A stretch of 64,000 nucleotides of DNA from Thiocapsa imhoffii (GCF_016583985.1 NZ_NRSD01000023.1:1-64000), one strand, 5' to 3'. Shown: positions 16,917-26,033, counted from the first letter of the stretch. A program made the numbers and translations. Notes: generated from the letters alone by a model not told the origin.

Positions 16917-17687
16917 ATGCAGTTCAGACGTCGTGCGAGTCATGGATTCCGGCCCTACTGCGGGCATGCCATCGCGCTCGGTTGCGCGGTTGGTCTGGCC
17001 CTCAGCCCGTTACAGGCTGCGGCTGAAACCTGGTGGCGGGGCGTGAAGGAGGGAGTGCACAGCGCCTACGAACGCGGTCGCTCCGTCTCGCTCGATGCCC
17101 TGGCGACCGGCGCTGATCTGGCGGCCCGGGGGATCGACAAAACGCTGCGCGTGGGCGAGGACACCGCGGCTTTTTTCATCCGCGAGGGCACCGTCGCGGA
17201 GCAACGTGCCGTCGTCGAAGACCTGGCATACACGGCACTCGATCAGCTCTTCGCAACGCATCCCGAGGCACGACGTTCGTTCGATCAGAGCGCTGGCTGG
17301 GCCGTATTTCATGTGCGCCAGATTGCGCTCGGCGCCACCGCTGGTTATGGGTATGGCCTGGCCATGCAGCGAGACGCAACCCACCCCATCTACATGAAGG
17401 CGGCAACCGGCGGGATCGGTTGGAGCTATGGTCTTGGTGGCTTCTCGGCCGATGTGGTGGTGCTGCTGGAGGACGACGCGGCGTTCGATCGGTTCATCAC
17501 GCAAGGTTTCGAGGTATCCGCCGAGACGCGTGGAGCACTTGGGAGCGAGCAGGCGGACGCCACCAAACCCTTGAGTCGAGGGGTTTCCATCTATCGCATC
17601 ACCTCCGCGGGACTGCGGGTCGAGGCCACCTTGTTTGGCACGCGCTTTTGGCCTGACGATGCGCTCAACGCGCCGGGAGTCGACTGA
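16917..17687 (+). CDS. Secreted SYLF/YSC84-like protein, first gene of the second Mrp operon
   Basis: A 256-residue exported protein. The signal peptide covers about residues 1-39 (CAVGLALSPLQAAA). The C-terminal half has SYLF-like features: SAGWAVFHVRQIALGATAGY near 120-140 and GGFSADVVVLLEDDAAFDRF near 170-190. SYLF domains bind lipids; in bacteria the role is unclear. AGAGG lies six bases before the ATG. Its stop overlaps the ATG of mrpE (TGATG), so it is translationally coupled to the antiporter operon. A DUF1134/EipA-type protein is the alternative reading. Confidence 0.65.
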   Translation: MQFRRRASHGFRPYCGHAIALGCAVGLALSPLQAAAETWWRGVKEGVHSAYERGRSVSLDALATGADLAARGIDKTLRVGEDTAAFFIREGTVAEQRAVVEDLAYTALDQLFATHPEARRSFDQSAGWAVFHVRQIALGATAGYGYGLAMQRDATHPIYMKAATGGIGWSYGLGGFSADVVVLLEDDAAFDRFITQGFEVSAETRGALGSEQADATKPLSRGVSIYRITSAGLRVEATLFGTRFWPDDALNAPGVD

Positions 17688-18208
17688 TGCGGCTGCCGGG
17701 TCCACTGCCGATGGTGCGGACGGTCCTGTTGCGCCTCACGCTCTTCATCCTGCTCTGGTGGAGTTTGACTGATGGACAACCCGAGAGTTGGCCCCTGGGG
17801 GGCGTCTTCGTCCTCTTGGCGACTGGCTTGAGTCTGTCACTCTCGCGGCCGGTGCCCTGGTCGCTACTGGGCTTCGCACGGTTCGTTCCCTTCTTCCTCT
17901 GGCGATCCTGGCGGGGCGGTCTCGATGTGGCCTGGCGCGCCTGCGTGCCGCGGCTACCAATCGCACCCGGAATCATGGACTATCGCTTGCGACTCCCGCC
18001 GGGGCGATCGCGGATCTTCATGACCGCCGTCGTGAGTTTGTTACCCGGAACCCTCAGTGCCGAGATCGTACGCAACAACCTGATCGTCCACGTACTGGAT
18101 CGGCATGCCGCGAACACCGCCGATCTCGCGGCATTGGAGTCGCGCGTCGCCGCCCTGTTCCGCCTGGCCTTGCATCCTCCATCGCAGACGCATCGGATGA
18201 CATCATGA
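17687..18208 (+). CDS. mrpE: MrpE (MnhE family), second operon
   Basis: A 173-residue MnhE-type protein: two N-terminal helices, a membrane-near Arg/Trp-rich segment, then PRLPIAPGIMDYRLRLPPGR and the conserved VSLLPGTLSAEIVRNNLIVH. Only distantly like the MrpE at 6.6 kb, so the two operons are not a recent duplication. Overlaps both neighbours. Confidence 0.87.
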   Translation: MRLPGPLPMVRTVLLRLTLFILLWWSLTDGQPESWPLGGVFVLLATGLSLSLSRPVPWSLLGFARFVPFFLWRSWRGGLDVAWRACVPRLPIAPGIMDYRLRLPPGRSRIFMTAVVSLLPGTLSAEIVRNNLIVHVLDRHAANTADLAALESRVAALFRLALHPPSQTHRMTS

Positions 18209-18489
18209 ACCTGTTGTATCTTGGCCTCGCGGTGCTCCTGATCCTCACCCTTGCGGCAGGTCTATGGCGCATCCTGCGCGGCCCGACACCCGCCGATCGG
18301 ATGTTAGCGGCGCAATTGTTCGGGACCACCGCCGTTGCGGTGTTGCTGTTGCTTGCCGAGGCATCGGGTCAAGGCGCGGTTCGTGATGTCGCCCTCGTCT
18401 TCGCCCTCCTCGCGGCCGTGACCATGGTTGCCTTCGTGCGCCGCAGTTGGACCCAAGATCCGGAGGACGAGCCCTATGGGGATCCCTGA
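18205..18489 (+). CDS. mrpF: MrpF, second operon
   Basis: A 94-residue three-helix protein with the MnhF signature GPTPADRMLAAQLFGTTAVA and VRDVALVFALLAAVTMVAFV. ATG overlaps the mrpE stop (ATGA) and the 3' end overlaps mrpG by 14 bases. Confidence 0.87.
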   Translation: MNLLYLGLAVLLILTLAAGLWRILRGPTPADRMLAAQLFGTTAVAVLLLLAEASGQGAVRDVALVFALLAAVTMVAFVRRSWTQDPEDEPYGDP

Positions 18490-18772
18490 TGCCATCACGA
18501 TCGCACTTTTGTTGCTTGGGGGGCTGTTCTTCCTTGCCGGGACCGTTGGGTTGTTGCGTTTCCCTGATGTCTATACGCGCCTCCATGCCCTGACCAAGGC
18601 GGACAACCTCGGCTTGGGCCTGGTCATCGCCGGGCTGGCAATCCAGGCCGAGACCTGGGCTGGGGTGGGCAAGCTGGTCCTGATCTGGCTCCTGGTCCTG
18701 GTTGCCTCCACCTTCGCCTGTCATCTGGTGGCACGCGCGGCATTGCGGCGTGGAATCTCCCCATGGATCTGA
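18476..18772 (+). CDS. mrpG: MrpG, second operon
   Basis: A 98-residue MnhG protein with three helices: LLGGLFFLAGTVGLLRFPDV then YTRLHALTKADNLGLGLVIA, the family signature. It lacks the long tail seen in the MrpG of the minus-strand operon. Confidence 0.88.
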   Translation: MGIPDAITIALLLLGGLFFLAGTVGLLRFPDVYTRLHALTKADNLGLGLVIAGLAIQAETWAGVGKLVLIWLLVLVASTFACHLVARAALRRGISPWI

Positions 18773-19143
18773 TCGCACCCATGCAGTGGGCCATCGACGC
18801 CCTCTTGGCCCTCCTGCTGCTGTGGCTCGCCGGGCGCGCCTTGGCGAGCGCGGGATTGCTGGAGTCTGCCGTCTTGTTCGTCGGCTTCGGTCTCACCCTC
18901 GCACTGGTCTGGGTGCGGCTCGAGGCCCCGGATATTGCCTTGGCCGAGGCGGCGATCGGCGCGGGCTTGACGGGAGCCTTATTGCTGAATGCCATCGCCC
19001 GCTTGCGGCAGCTGGACCCATCGTCGCGAACCGCCGACCAAGGTGGCGCGAACGCGGCGGACCCGCGCGAGCCGCTGTCGACAGCACGCCAGGGTCGGAT
19101 ACACGCTGAGAAGCCCAGTCGGACACCTCATGGACAAGACTAA
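18763..19143 (+). CDS. DUF4040/MbhD-like subunit, second operon
   Basis: A 126-residue protein, hydrophobic to about residue 88, with EAPDIALAEAAIGAGLTGAL matching the DUF4040 motif of MbhD and MrpA. The last 40 residues are charged and unrelated. It is a stand-alone piece of what is MrpA in canonical antiporters. Overlaps mrpG by ten bases and mrpB by fourteen. Confidence 0.82.
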   Translation: MDLIAPMQWAIDALLALLLLWLAGRALASAGLLESAVLFVGFGLTLALVWVRLEAPDIALAEAAIGAGLTGALLLNAIARLRQLDPSSRTADQGGANAADPREPLSTARQGRIHAEKPSRTPHGQD

Positions 19144-19858
19144 ACGAGACCTGCGCACGGCCGGTGAAGAAGACCTGGATGCCCGTCAGGAGAGGAGCGT
19201 TCAGGGGTTGACACGGCTGGTCGTCGCAAGCCTCCTCGCCGTGGTCTTCGTGGGACTCGCGCTGGTCATCCTAGCGCTGCCCACCGAGGCGCCCGGGCTG
19301 GCCGATCAGGTCGACGCGGCGCTCGTGGACACCGGTGTCACCCACCCGGTCACCGCCGTACTGCTCGATTTCCGCGGCTATGACACCCTGCTCGAGATGG
19401 TCGTGCTCCTGCTCGCACTGGCCGGGGTCTGGTCCTTGGCCGAAGGGTCGCCACGAACGGATCACCGCCCCGGGGTCATGCTGGACCGGCTGACCCGTCT
19501 CTACGCGCCCTTGATGTTGATGATCGCGGGATACCTGCTCTGGGTTGGGAGCACGGCGCCGGGCGGAGCCTTCCAGGCCGGCGCCGTGCTCGGTGCCGCG
19601 GGGGTGGTGCTGACCTTGACTGGGTGGCGACTCCCGCGCCGTCTCGCGGGTTGGCCACTGCGACTGCTGCTGGTCTCGGGGGTCCTCGTTTTCATCGCTG
19701 CCGGGCTGGTCGGGCTCGGCTTCGACCGGGTCTGGCTGGACTATCCGCCGCCCTGGTCCGGGGCCTTGATCCTGCTCATCGAGACCGTCGCCAGTGTGGC
19801 AATCGGGGTGACCCTGGCCGCCCTATTCCTCGGCGGACACCCGGAACAAACGCCATGA
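19130..19858 (+). CDS. mrpB: MrpB with MbhE-like N-terminal part, second operon
   Basis: A 242-residue protein. About residues 30-100 match the MbhE-type segment (AVLLDFRGYDTLLEMVVLLL). The MnhB part follows (LLWVGSTAPGGAFQAGAVLG near 140-160). Same fusion as in the minus-strand operon, but the sequence is well diverged. The start chosen is ATG at 19130 (MDKTKRD). Confidence 0.85.
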   Translation: MDKTKRDLRTAGEEDLDARQERSVQGLTRLVVASLLAVVFVGLALVILALPTEAPGLADQVDAALVDTGVTHPVTAVLLDFRGYDTLLEMVVLLLALAGVWSLAEGSPRTDHRPGVMLDRLTRLYAPLMLMIAGYLLWVGSTAPGGAFQAGAVLGAAGVVLTLTGWRLPRRLAGWPLRLLLVSGVLVFIAAGLVGLGFDRVWLDYPPPWSGALILLIETVASVAIGVTLAALFLGGHPEQTP

Positions 19859-20163
19859 CCCCAGCGATCATCTATGCCCTCACAGGACTTGGGCTCTTTG
19901 TGCTCGGTCTCTATGCCTTGATCATGCGAGCCCACTTGCTGCGCAAGATCCTGGGGTTCAACGTGATGGGCAGCGGGGTCTTCCTGGTGCTGGCCGGGCT
20001 GGGACAGCGGACCCCCATGGGGGGACCTGATCCGGTGCCCCAAGCGATGGTGATCACCGGTATCGTCGTGGCGGTCGCCGCGACCGCGCTGGCGCTCAGC
20101 CTGATGCTGCGGGTGGTCGCGGCGACCGGGCGTGCGCGTCTTCCCGATCCTCACCACGACTGA
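19855..20163 (+). CDS. mrpC: MrpC/NuoK-like, second operon
   Basis: A 102-residue three-helix protein: LFVLGLYALIMRAHLLRKIL, then DPVPQAMVITGIVVAVAATA, the conserved MnhC region. ATG overlaps the mrpB stop. Confidence 0.9.
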   Translation: MTPAIIYALTGLGLFVLGLYALIMRAHLLRKILGFNVMGSGVFLVLAGLGQRTPMGGPDPVPQAMVITGIVVAVAATALALSLMLRVVAATGRARLPDPHHD

Positions 20164-20167
20164 ATAG

Positions 20168-21685
20168 ATGGAACCGAGCGCACTGGTCCGCGAGCTCTTC
20201 GCCTGGGCTCATGCTGATGCGGCTGGCTTGATGGCCAGCGTTTTGGCTCTGCCCGTTCTGGTGCCGCTGCTTGGGGCCTTGTTCGCCTTCGTGATGCGCC
20301 GCTGGGCGGCCGCGATTGGGCTTGTGACCCTGCTCGCACTTCTCGCTACCGTGCTGCTGCTGATCCCCTGGCTCCTGGGCGCCGGGGCGCAGGGATTGGC
20401 GGTCGGCGGTTGGGGGGCCCCGCTCGGGGTCGACCTCTACGCCGACGGGCTCAGTCTCGCCATGTTGTTGATGACCGCCGTGGTTGGATTGGGCATCAGC
20501 CTCTACGCGCACAGCTATTTTCGCGCGGACCCGATTCGCGAACAGGCCTTCTGGCCATTGTGGTTGCTGTTGCTCACCGCACTGAACGCGCTCTTCCTCT
20601 CTCGTGACCTCTTCAACCTCTATGTCACCTTGGAGATCCTGGGACTCTCAGCGGTCGCGCTCACGGCCCTCGCGGGCGGGGCGAAGGCGCTGGTTGGCGC
20701 CATGCGCTACCTCCTCGTGAGTCTGCTCGGATCGCTCGCCTATCTCTTGGGGATCGCCCTTCTCTATCATGCCTATGCGACGGTTGATCTCGCACTCCTC
20801 GCCGCGCGGATTGATGCGGCACCCGCAACTTGGGCGGCGCTCGCCCTCATGAGCGCCGGCCTCATCCTCAAGACCGCGCTCTTTCCCTTGCATTTCTGGC
20901 TGCCACCCGCCCATGCCAGCGCCGCGGCTCCAGTCAGTGCCGCACTCTCGGCCCTGGTCATCAAAGGGTCATACTACTTGCTGGTCCGCATCTGGTTGGA
21001 ACTCGTCCAGGTCCAGTCCGACGGCGTCGCAACCTTCCTGGGCCTGCTCGGTGCCGGCGCGGTGCTCTGGGGCTCCATCCAAGCCCTGGTTCAGACCCGA
21101 CTGAAGCTGCTGATCGCCTACTCGACCGTGGCCCAGATCGGCTATCTCTTTCTCGCCTTTCCATTGGCGGCCGGGACCGGAGGATTGGCTTGGAGCGGGG
21201 CGCTCTACTTGGCGCTCTCCCATGCCCTGGCCAAGGCAGCCATGTTCCTAGCCGCCGGCAATCTGCTGCGTTTCGGGGGACACGATCGCATCGCCGATCT
21301 CGACCGCGTGGTGCAACGCCTCCCCCTGAGCATGGCCGCGTTTGCGCTCGCGGGCGTGAGCATTATTGGGCTGCCACCGAGTGGTGGCTTCATCGGGAAA
21401 TGGCTGTTGCTGGAGGCGGCCTTATCCACGGGACGCTGGGGGTGGGGCATCGTGATCATGTTGGGAGGCGTGCTGGCCGCGACCTATGTCTTCAAGGTGG
21501 TCGGCTTCGCCTTTACCCAAGCCGAGCATCCCCATCAGGCGCAGCGCGTCCCGGCCACGATGGAGTGGGTCGCCTTCGCGCTGGCGGTGGCGGCCGTCCT
21601 GCTTGGGTTTTTGGTGGCGCAACCCCTGATGCTGCTCGAGATCGGTGATCCATTCGCTGCCCACGTTGGAGGCATGGGACCATGA
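20168..21685 (+). CDS. mrpD: Antiporter subunit MrpD, second operon
   Basis: A 505-residue antiporter-family protein. Key residues are kept: Glu156 (YVTLEILGLSA), Lys235 (GLILKTALFPLHFWLPP) and the late-helix Lys in SHALAKAAMFLAAGN. It should be a competent ion-translocating subunit. Overlaps the next gene by four bases (ATGA). Confidence 0.9.
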   Translation: MEPSALVRELFAWAHADAAGLMASVLALPVLVPLLGALFAFVMRRWAAAIGLVTLLALLATVLLLIPWLLGAGAQGLAVGGWGAPLGVDLYADGLSLAMLLMTAVVGLGISLYAHSYFRADPIREQAFWPLWLLLLTALNALFLSRDLFNLYVTLEILGLSAVALTALAGGAKALVGAMRYLLVSLLGSLAYLLGIALLYHAYATVDLALLAARIDAAPATWAALALMSAGLILKTALFPLHFWLPPAHASAAAPVSAALSALVIKGSYYLLVRIWLELVQVQSDGVATFLGLLGAGAVLWGSIQALVQTRLKLLIAYSTVAQIGYLFLAFPLAAGTGGLAWSGALYLALSHALAKAAMFLAAGNLLRFGGHDRIADLDRVVQRLPLSMAAFALAGVSIIGLPPSGGFIGKWLLLEAALSTGRWGWGIVIMLGGVLAATYVFKVVGFAFTQAEHPHQAQRVPATMEWVAFALAVAAVLLGFLVAQPLMLLEIGDPFAAHVGGMGP

Positions 21686-23181
21686 GTCTCGAGGCCTGGA
21701 TTCCGCTCTTGGTCCTCTGCAGTTCGCTGCTGCCCGGCCTGATGATCTTCGGTCTGGATGAGTCTCGGGTGCGCCTGCGCACCACGCTGAATCTCGGCGG
21801 CGCCCTGACCAAGCTGGCCCTGGTCGGCGTGATGTTCTGGGGTGTCTCGCAAGGGATCGAGTATGAGGTCCGCATCTCCTTTCTGCCCGGGCTCGACTTA
21901 GCACTGCGCGCTGGACCGCTTGCGTTGCTGTTCCTGGTTCTGTCGAGCCTGCTCTGGCTGGTCACGACCATCTATGCCATCGGCTATCTCGAAGGCTCAC
22001 CGCACCGCAGCCGTTTCTTCGGTTTCTTCAGTCTCTGCGTCACGGCCACGGTCGGTGTTGCCATGGCCGCCGACCTGCTGACCTTCCTCCTCTTCTACGA
22101 ACTCTTAACGCTCGCCACCTACCCGCTGGTCGTGCATCGCGGGACCGAGGTCGCCCGCCGCGCCGGCCAGGTCTATCTGGCCTACACGATTGGCGGCGGG
22201 GCACTCATGCTGTTTGGCATCGTCTGGCTCTACACCCTCACCGGAACCCTGGAGTTCACGCCGCTCGGTTTCGTCTCGGAATTGGACCCAACAACGCATC
22301 CGGCGTTGATTCTCATCTTTATCTTTCTGATCACCGGTCTTGGCGTGAAGGCTGCGCTCGTCCCCTTACACGTGTGGCTCCCGATGGCCATGGTCGCACC
22401 CGCCCCGGTGAGCGCCTTGCTGCATGCCGTGGCGGTCGTGAAGGCCGGCGCCTTTGGCATCGTGCGGGTCGTCTATGAAGTCTTCGGGGTCGAGTTCTCG
22501 GCTGGTCTCGGGGTCACACTACCGTTGGCGGTCTTGGCCTCGATCACCATCCTCTACGGCTCGCTGCGCGCGCTCTTCCAGGATGATCTCAAACGCCGTC
22601 TCGCCTTCTCGACCGTCAGTCAGGTGTCCTACATCGTCCTCGGCGTCGCCATCGCCAGTCCCATCGCAACCGTTGGCGGCTTGGTGCATCTGATCCACCA
22701 GGGTCTGATGAAGATCACCCTCTTTTTCTGCGCCGGTAACCTCGCCGAGACCCTCGGGGTCCACAAGGTCAGCGAGATGAACGGGGCGGGGCAGCGCATG
22801 CCCTGGACCATGGTGGCCTTTACCGTTGGCGCCTTTGGCATGATCGGCGCTCCCCCAGTGGCCGGCTTCATCACCAAATGGTATCTCGGGCTCGGGGCGT
22901 TGGATGCTGGCCAGCACTGGGTGCTGCTTGTGCTGGCAACCAGCAGTCTCCTCAACGCCGCTTATTTTCTCCCGATCCTCCATGCTGCCTGGTTCCGTGA
23001 GCCACCGGCCCAATGGCCCGCCGAACGATCACTGGGGCGTGGCGAAACGTCGCGCGCGTTACTCTGGCCCCCCATCATCACGGCCGTGGCGGCCTTGCTC
23101 GCTGGACTCTTGGCGTCCCTGCCTTTCAGTCCGCTGGAGTGGGCGCGGTTCATCGCGGAACGGGAGTTCCGCCCACTTTGA
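21682..23181 (+). CDS. Second antiporter-like subunit (NuoM/MrpA-N type)
   Basis: A 499-residue antiporter-family protein with LTFLLFYELLTLATYPLVVH (conserved Glu), ITGLGVKAALVPLHVWLPMA (conserved Lys), and LIHQGLMKITLFFCAGN. It is intact by key residues. It probably supplies the antiporter domain that belongs to MrpA in canonical systems, with the DUF4040 and MbhE pieces encoded separately. Confidence 0.87.
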   Translation: MSLEAWIPLLVLCSSLLPGLMIFGLDESRVRLRTTLNLGGALTKLALVGVMFWGVSQGIEYEVRISFLPGLDLALRAGPLALLFLVLSSLLWLVTTIYAIGYLEGSPHRSRFFGFFSLCVTATVGVAMAADLLTFLLFYELLTLATYPLVVHRGTEVARRAGQVYLAYTIGGGALMLFGIVWLYTLTGTLEFTPLGFVSELDPTTHPALILIFIFLITGLGVKAALVPLHVWLPMAMVAPAPVSALLHAVAVVKAGAFGIVRVVYEVFGVEFSAGLGVTLPLAVLASITILYGSLRALFQDDLKRRLAFSTVSQVSYIVLGVAIASPIATVGGLVHLIHQGLMKITLFFCAGNLAETLGVHKVSEMNGAGQRMPWTMVAFTVGAFGMIGAPPVAGFITKWYLGLGALDAGQHWVLLVLATSSLLNAAYFLPILHAAWFREPPAQWPAERSLGRGETSRALLWPPIITAVAALLAGLLASLPFSPLEWARFIAEREFRPL

Positions 23182-24947
23182 ACCCGCAGTTGTGGCATGA
23201 CGTGCTCCTCCTTCCGCTGCTCTGGCCCCTGCTGCTCGCGTTGCTAATCGCGGTTGCCGGGTCCGGATCGCGCATCCAACGCTGGCTACCCACGGCGGCC
23301 GTGCCGGCCTTGATCGTCGCCGTGACCCTGCCACCAACCTCCCTGGACCTGCCCACGGTGTTACTGGGTGCCGGGTTGCGATTGGACCCCACCTCCCGAC
23401 CGTTGCTGATCCTGACGGCATCGCTGTGGTTGGTCTCGACGGTCCTGCTGCAGCGGCGTCACCAGCCGCTCAGCCACCATGACCATCACCGGCGCGTGGC
23501 CGTACTCGCGCTGCTGGCAATGGGTGGCACCTTCGGTTTGGCCTTGGCCAACGATGGGATCGTCCTCTTTGCCGCTGGCACCCTGGCCGGCTATGCACTC
23601 TACGGATTGCTCCAACAGGGCACCGATCGCTGCGCACGGGCAGCGGGCCGGCGACTCGTGATTCTGCTCGTGCTGAGCGATCTGCTCGTGTTCGAGCTGC
23701 TGTTGATCTTGGCGCACGCAGTGGGTAGCACGGCGCTCGCGGCACTGCAGGACGCGATCAGGGCGAGCGCGAGCGCCAACGTCCTCTTCGGTCTCTTGCT
23801 GGTTGGATTCGGGGTCAAGGCCGGTGTCCTCGGCGCACATCTCTGGCTCGTCCCAGCGTTCAGATCCGCGTCCGACGCCGTCCAACTCATCCTCATCACC
23901 TACGTCGCTGCCGCGGGGCTTTTCGGCTGGCTCGCGCTCTTGCCTCTCGGTTCCATGCATTGGCCCAACCAAGGACTGGTGCTGATCGGGCTCGCCCTGG
24001 CCACCCTCTCCTATGCCGTCTTGCGTGCCATGCTGCGAACGGACCCGGGCGACGCCGCGAGCAGCCTCATCATGGCGCTATCCGCCCTGTGGTTGTGCGC
24101 GATCGGTCTCGCGATCCACGACCCGCAATCAGCACCACGTCTCACCGCGGACCTTCCCCTGTTCCTGCTGCACATCACACTTGCCTTCGCGGCGCTGTTG
24201 CTGCTGCGCAGCCGCGCGGAGCAACGCCAGTGCAAGGGCTGGCGCATGACGCTGACCGCACTGATGGCGCTTCTGGTGGCCCTTGCGGCATTGCCATTCC
24301 TACGTCTGGGACTGGACGTCGAGATCAAACTGGGCTGGGCATTGTGGTGGCCATCGCTGGGGGTCGCGCTCCTCGCCGGGCGCTCAGTGATGCAACCGCG
24401 TGCCGCGCAAGACCAAGAGCGCTCACTCACCCGCAGGTCCGGTCACTCGCGACAGCAGACCCTCGCCGGGATCGGCCTGGCCGCCGGCGCGGCGGCCGTT
24501 GCCGGGGCGGCGGCGCTGGGGATCGCACCAAACGCTGTCGGTCTGGCCTGGCGGCTCGTCCCCGCGTCACACTGGTCTCACACAGTCCTCGATCCGCTCA
24601 CCCTCGTCGCCCTCATCAGCTTGGCCACGGCCTTCATTGGCGGTTGGGCCAGCGGCGGGAGGCGCGCACGCCGGCCCACGCGGCCCCAGGCGCGCTCCTG
24701 GTCTCGCACCGAAGGTACTGCCGCAACCGGTTTGCGCCTCCTCGGGCATCGTCTCGACCACCTTGCGCGCGCCACACTCCCGGCTTGGCGCGACGCGGCC
24801 TGGCACGGCGTCCACCGCCTGGTGGCCCAACGCAGCTGGCGGACCCGGTTGGCCTTCATCGAGGCCCGTCTGACACAGTGGGACGCGATCTTGACCATCC
24901 TCGTGCTGCTCGGTCTCGGGATCGCCTGGCTCGCACTCAGTCATTGA
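23178..24947 (+). CDS. Third, divergent antiporter-like subunit
   Basis: About 589 residues of hydrophobic sequence ending the operon. The central LLVGFGVKAGVLGAHLWLVP keeps the helix-7-type Lys and general antiporter-like form. The usual helix-5 Glu is missing: where other subunits read FYELLTLA, this one reads AAGTLAGYA. The last 130 residues are soluble-like and Arg-rich before a final helix. The best start is TTG at 23178, which overlaps the previous stop (TTGA); no ATG or GTG fits as well, and the extension upstream overlaps the preceding gene. Role may be structural. Confidence 0.7.
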   Translation: MNPQLWHDVLLLPLLWPLLLALLIAVAGSGSRIQRWLPTAAVPALIVAVTLPPTSLDLPTVLLGAGLRLDPTSRPLLILTASLWLVSTVLLQRRHQPLSHHDHHRRVAVLALLAMGGTFGLALANDGIVLFAAGTLAGYALYGLLQQGTDRCARAAGRRLVILLVLSDLLVFELLLILAHAVGSTALAALQDAIRASASANVLFGLLLVGFGVKAGVLGAHLWLVPAFRSASDAVQLILITYVAAAGLFGWLALLPLGSMHWPNQGLVLIGLALATLSYAVLRAMLRTDPGDAASSLIMALSALWLCAIGLAIHDPQSAPRLTADLPLFLLHITLAFAALLLLRSRAEQRQCKGWRMTLTALMALLVALAALPFLRLGLDVEIKLGWALWWPSLGVALLAGRSVMQPRAAQDQERSLTRRSGHSRQQTLAGIGLAAGAAAVAGAAALGIAPNAVGLAWRLVPASHWSHTVLDPLTLVALISLATAFIGGWASGGRRARRPTRPQARSWSRTEGTAATGLRLLGHRLDHLARATLPAWRDAAWHGVHRLVAQRSWRTRLAFIEARLTQWDAILTILVLLGLGIAWLALSH

Positions 24948-25041
24948 ACAGGGGATACAGCGCACGAGCCCGAACCATGCTTGCCGCCCTTGACGAAAGG
25001 TTCTACCCTCTCCAGAACGACACAACCGCAAAGAGCACACC

Positions 25042-25515
25042 ATGGATTTCGTCGCCGACAAAGATGCGGATCTGATCCCCTTCGTGTTGTCGCAGATCCT
25101 CGACACCTCGATCAACGGCATCACGCTCTCGGATCCAGACCAGGAAGATAATCCGATTGTCTACGCGAACGCGGCGTTCGAGTTGATTACCGGTTACGAA
25201 CGCGAAGACATCATCGGTCACAACTGTCGCTTTCTCCATGGCGAGGACCGTGATCAAGTGGGCCTGACCAAGATCCGTGAAGCGATCCGCGAGCATCGCG
25301 ACACCACGGTGACGCTGCGCAACTATCGCAAGGACGGCACCCTCTTCTACAACCGCTTGTCGATCCGGCCACTCTATGACCGGCAAGGCAAACTCATCTA
25401 CTTCCTCGGGGTGCAGTACGACGTCACCGATCAGGTGCAAGCCCGCGAGGAGCTGGAGCGGTTGAAAGAGATGTTACGCATCGCGGATCGCGAGACGCGT
25501 TCATCTGAGCGCTGA
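25042..25515 (+). CDS. Short LOV-domain blue-light photoreceptor
   Basis: A 157-residue protein that is nearly all a LOV domain. The flavin-binding signature GHNCRFLHG has the photoactive Cys at residue 62. Further LOV residues follow (NYRKDGTLFYNRLSIRPLYD and the glutamine in FLGVQYDVTDQ). A C-terminal helix (about 130-157) extends beyond, as in short-LOV proteins of Pseudomonas. Blue light should form a flavin-cysteine adduct. No output domain is fused, so signalling must pass to a partner, perhaps the sensory proteins encoded downstream. The gene follows the Mrp operon by 94 bases. Confidence 0.9.
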   Translation: MDFVADKDADLIPFVLSQILDTSINGITLSDPDQEDNPIVYANAAFELITGYEREDIIGHNCRFLHGEDRDQVGLTKIREAIREHRDTTVTLRNYRKDGTLFYNRLSIRPLYDRQGKLIYFLGVQYDVTDQVQAREELERLKEMLRIADRETRSSER

Positions 25516-26033
25516 GGTTCTCCACCGGTTCGACCGAACAGCCGCGCGCGAGCGGATTCGCGCCAGTCGCTCGAGTGAGCGGCGACGTGCGCGGCGTGAC
25601 CCGTCTTGGATGGTCGGGCCCCATCTTCGGTCAGTCGACTTGCCCCCCATCGCCACCGAAATGGGCGGGGATGAGGGGCGAATGCCTGGACTTGCATCCG
25701 ATCGACCCCGCGACTGCGCAGCACGCGCTTCTCAATGACCACCGCGAAGAAGGTTCGATGCGACACACGCTCGCTCGAGGGCTAACCGTGCCCTTTTTAC
25801 GCGGTTCTCACCAGGGCGCTGATGGGCGAAGCACGGCGCCGCCGTGAAGGAATGTCAAAGAAAATGAAGCGCGATCGGGCTATAATGGAATGCGGACTGG
25901 AACCGAATTCCGATGTTGGTTGGTTCGGACAACCCCCGCGCAACCGCTCGCCGACCTGTTCTCCATCATTGTCAAGACGCGACTATCTTCGGTCAAATGG
26001 GTTGGTTGCACCGCTGTTTTCAGGACTCGCATC
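25516..26033. other. Intergenic region upstream of cheB-cheR fusion
   Basis: 518 bases without a supported gene. A clear TATAAT lies at 25881-25886. A single TGT-N12-ACA match (TGTTGGTTGGTTCGGACA) at 25914-25931 lies downstream of it. The latter lacks the symmetrical arms of the PpsR-type boxes elsewhere in the window and may be chance. Open frames at 25575-25847 and 25822-26046 show no family features. Confidence 0.5.
25881..25886 (+). promoter_or_regulatory. -10 element (TATAAT) for the CheB-CheR gene
   Basis: Perfect -10 hexamer; no good -35 at 16-18 bases. A transcript from here would begin near 25893, which excludes the in-frame ATG at 25890 and supports the start at 26034. Confidence 0.4.

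Noticed and set aside
25575-25847. 90-codon plus frame between the LOV and CheB-CheR genes
   Set aside because: No homology features and no ribosome-binding site.
25914-25931. Isolated TGT-N12-ACA downstream of the TATAAT before the CheB-CheR gene
   Set aside because: A single match of this low information is expected by chance about every 4 kb, and it lacks the inverted arms TGTCAA/TTGACA.
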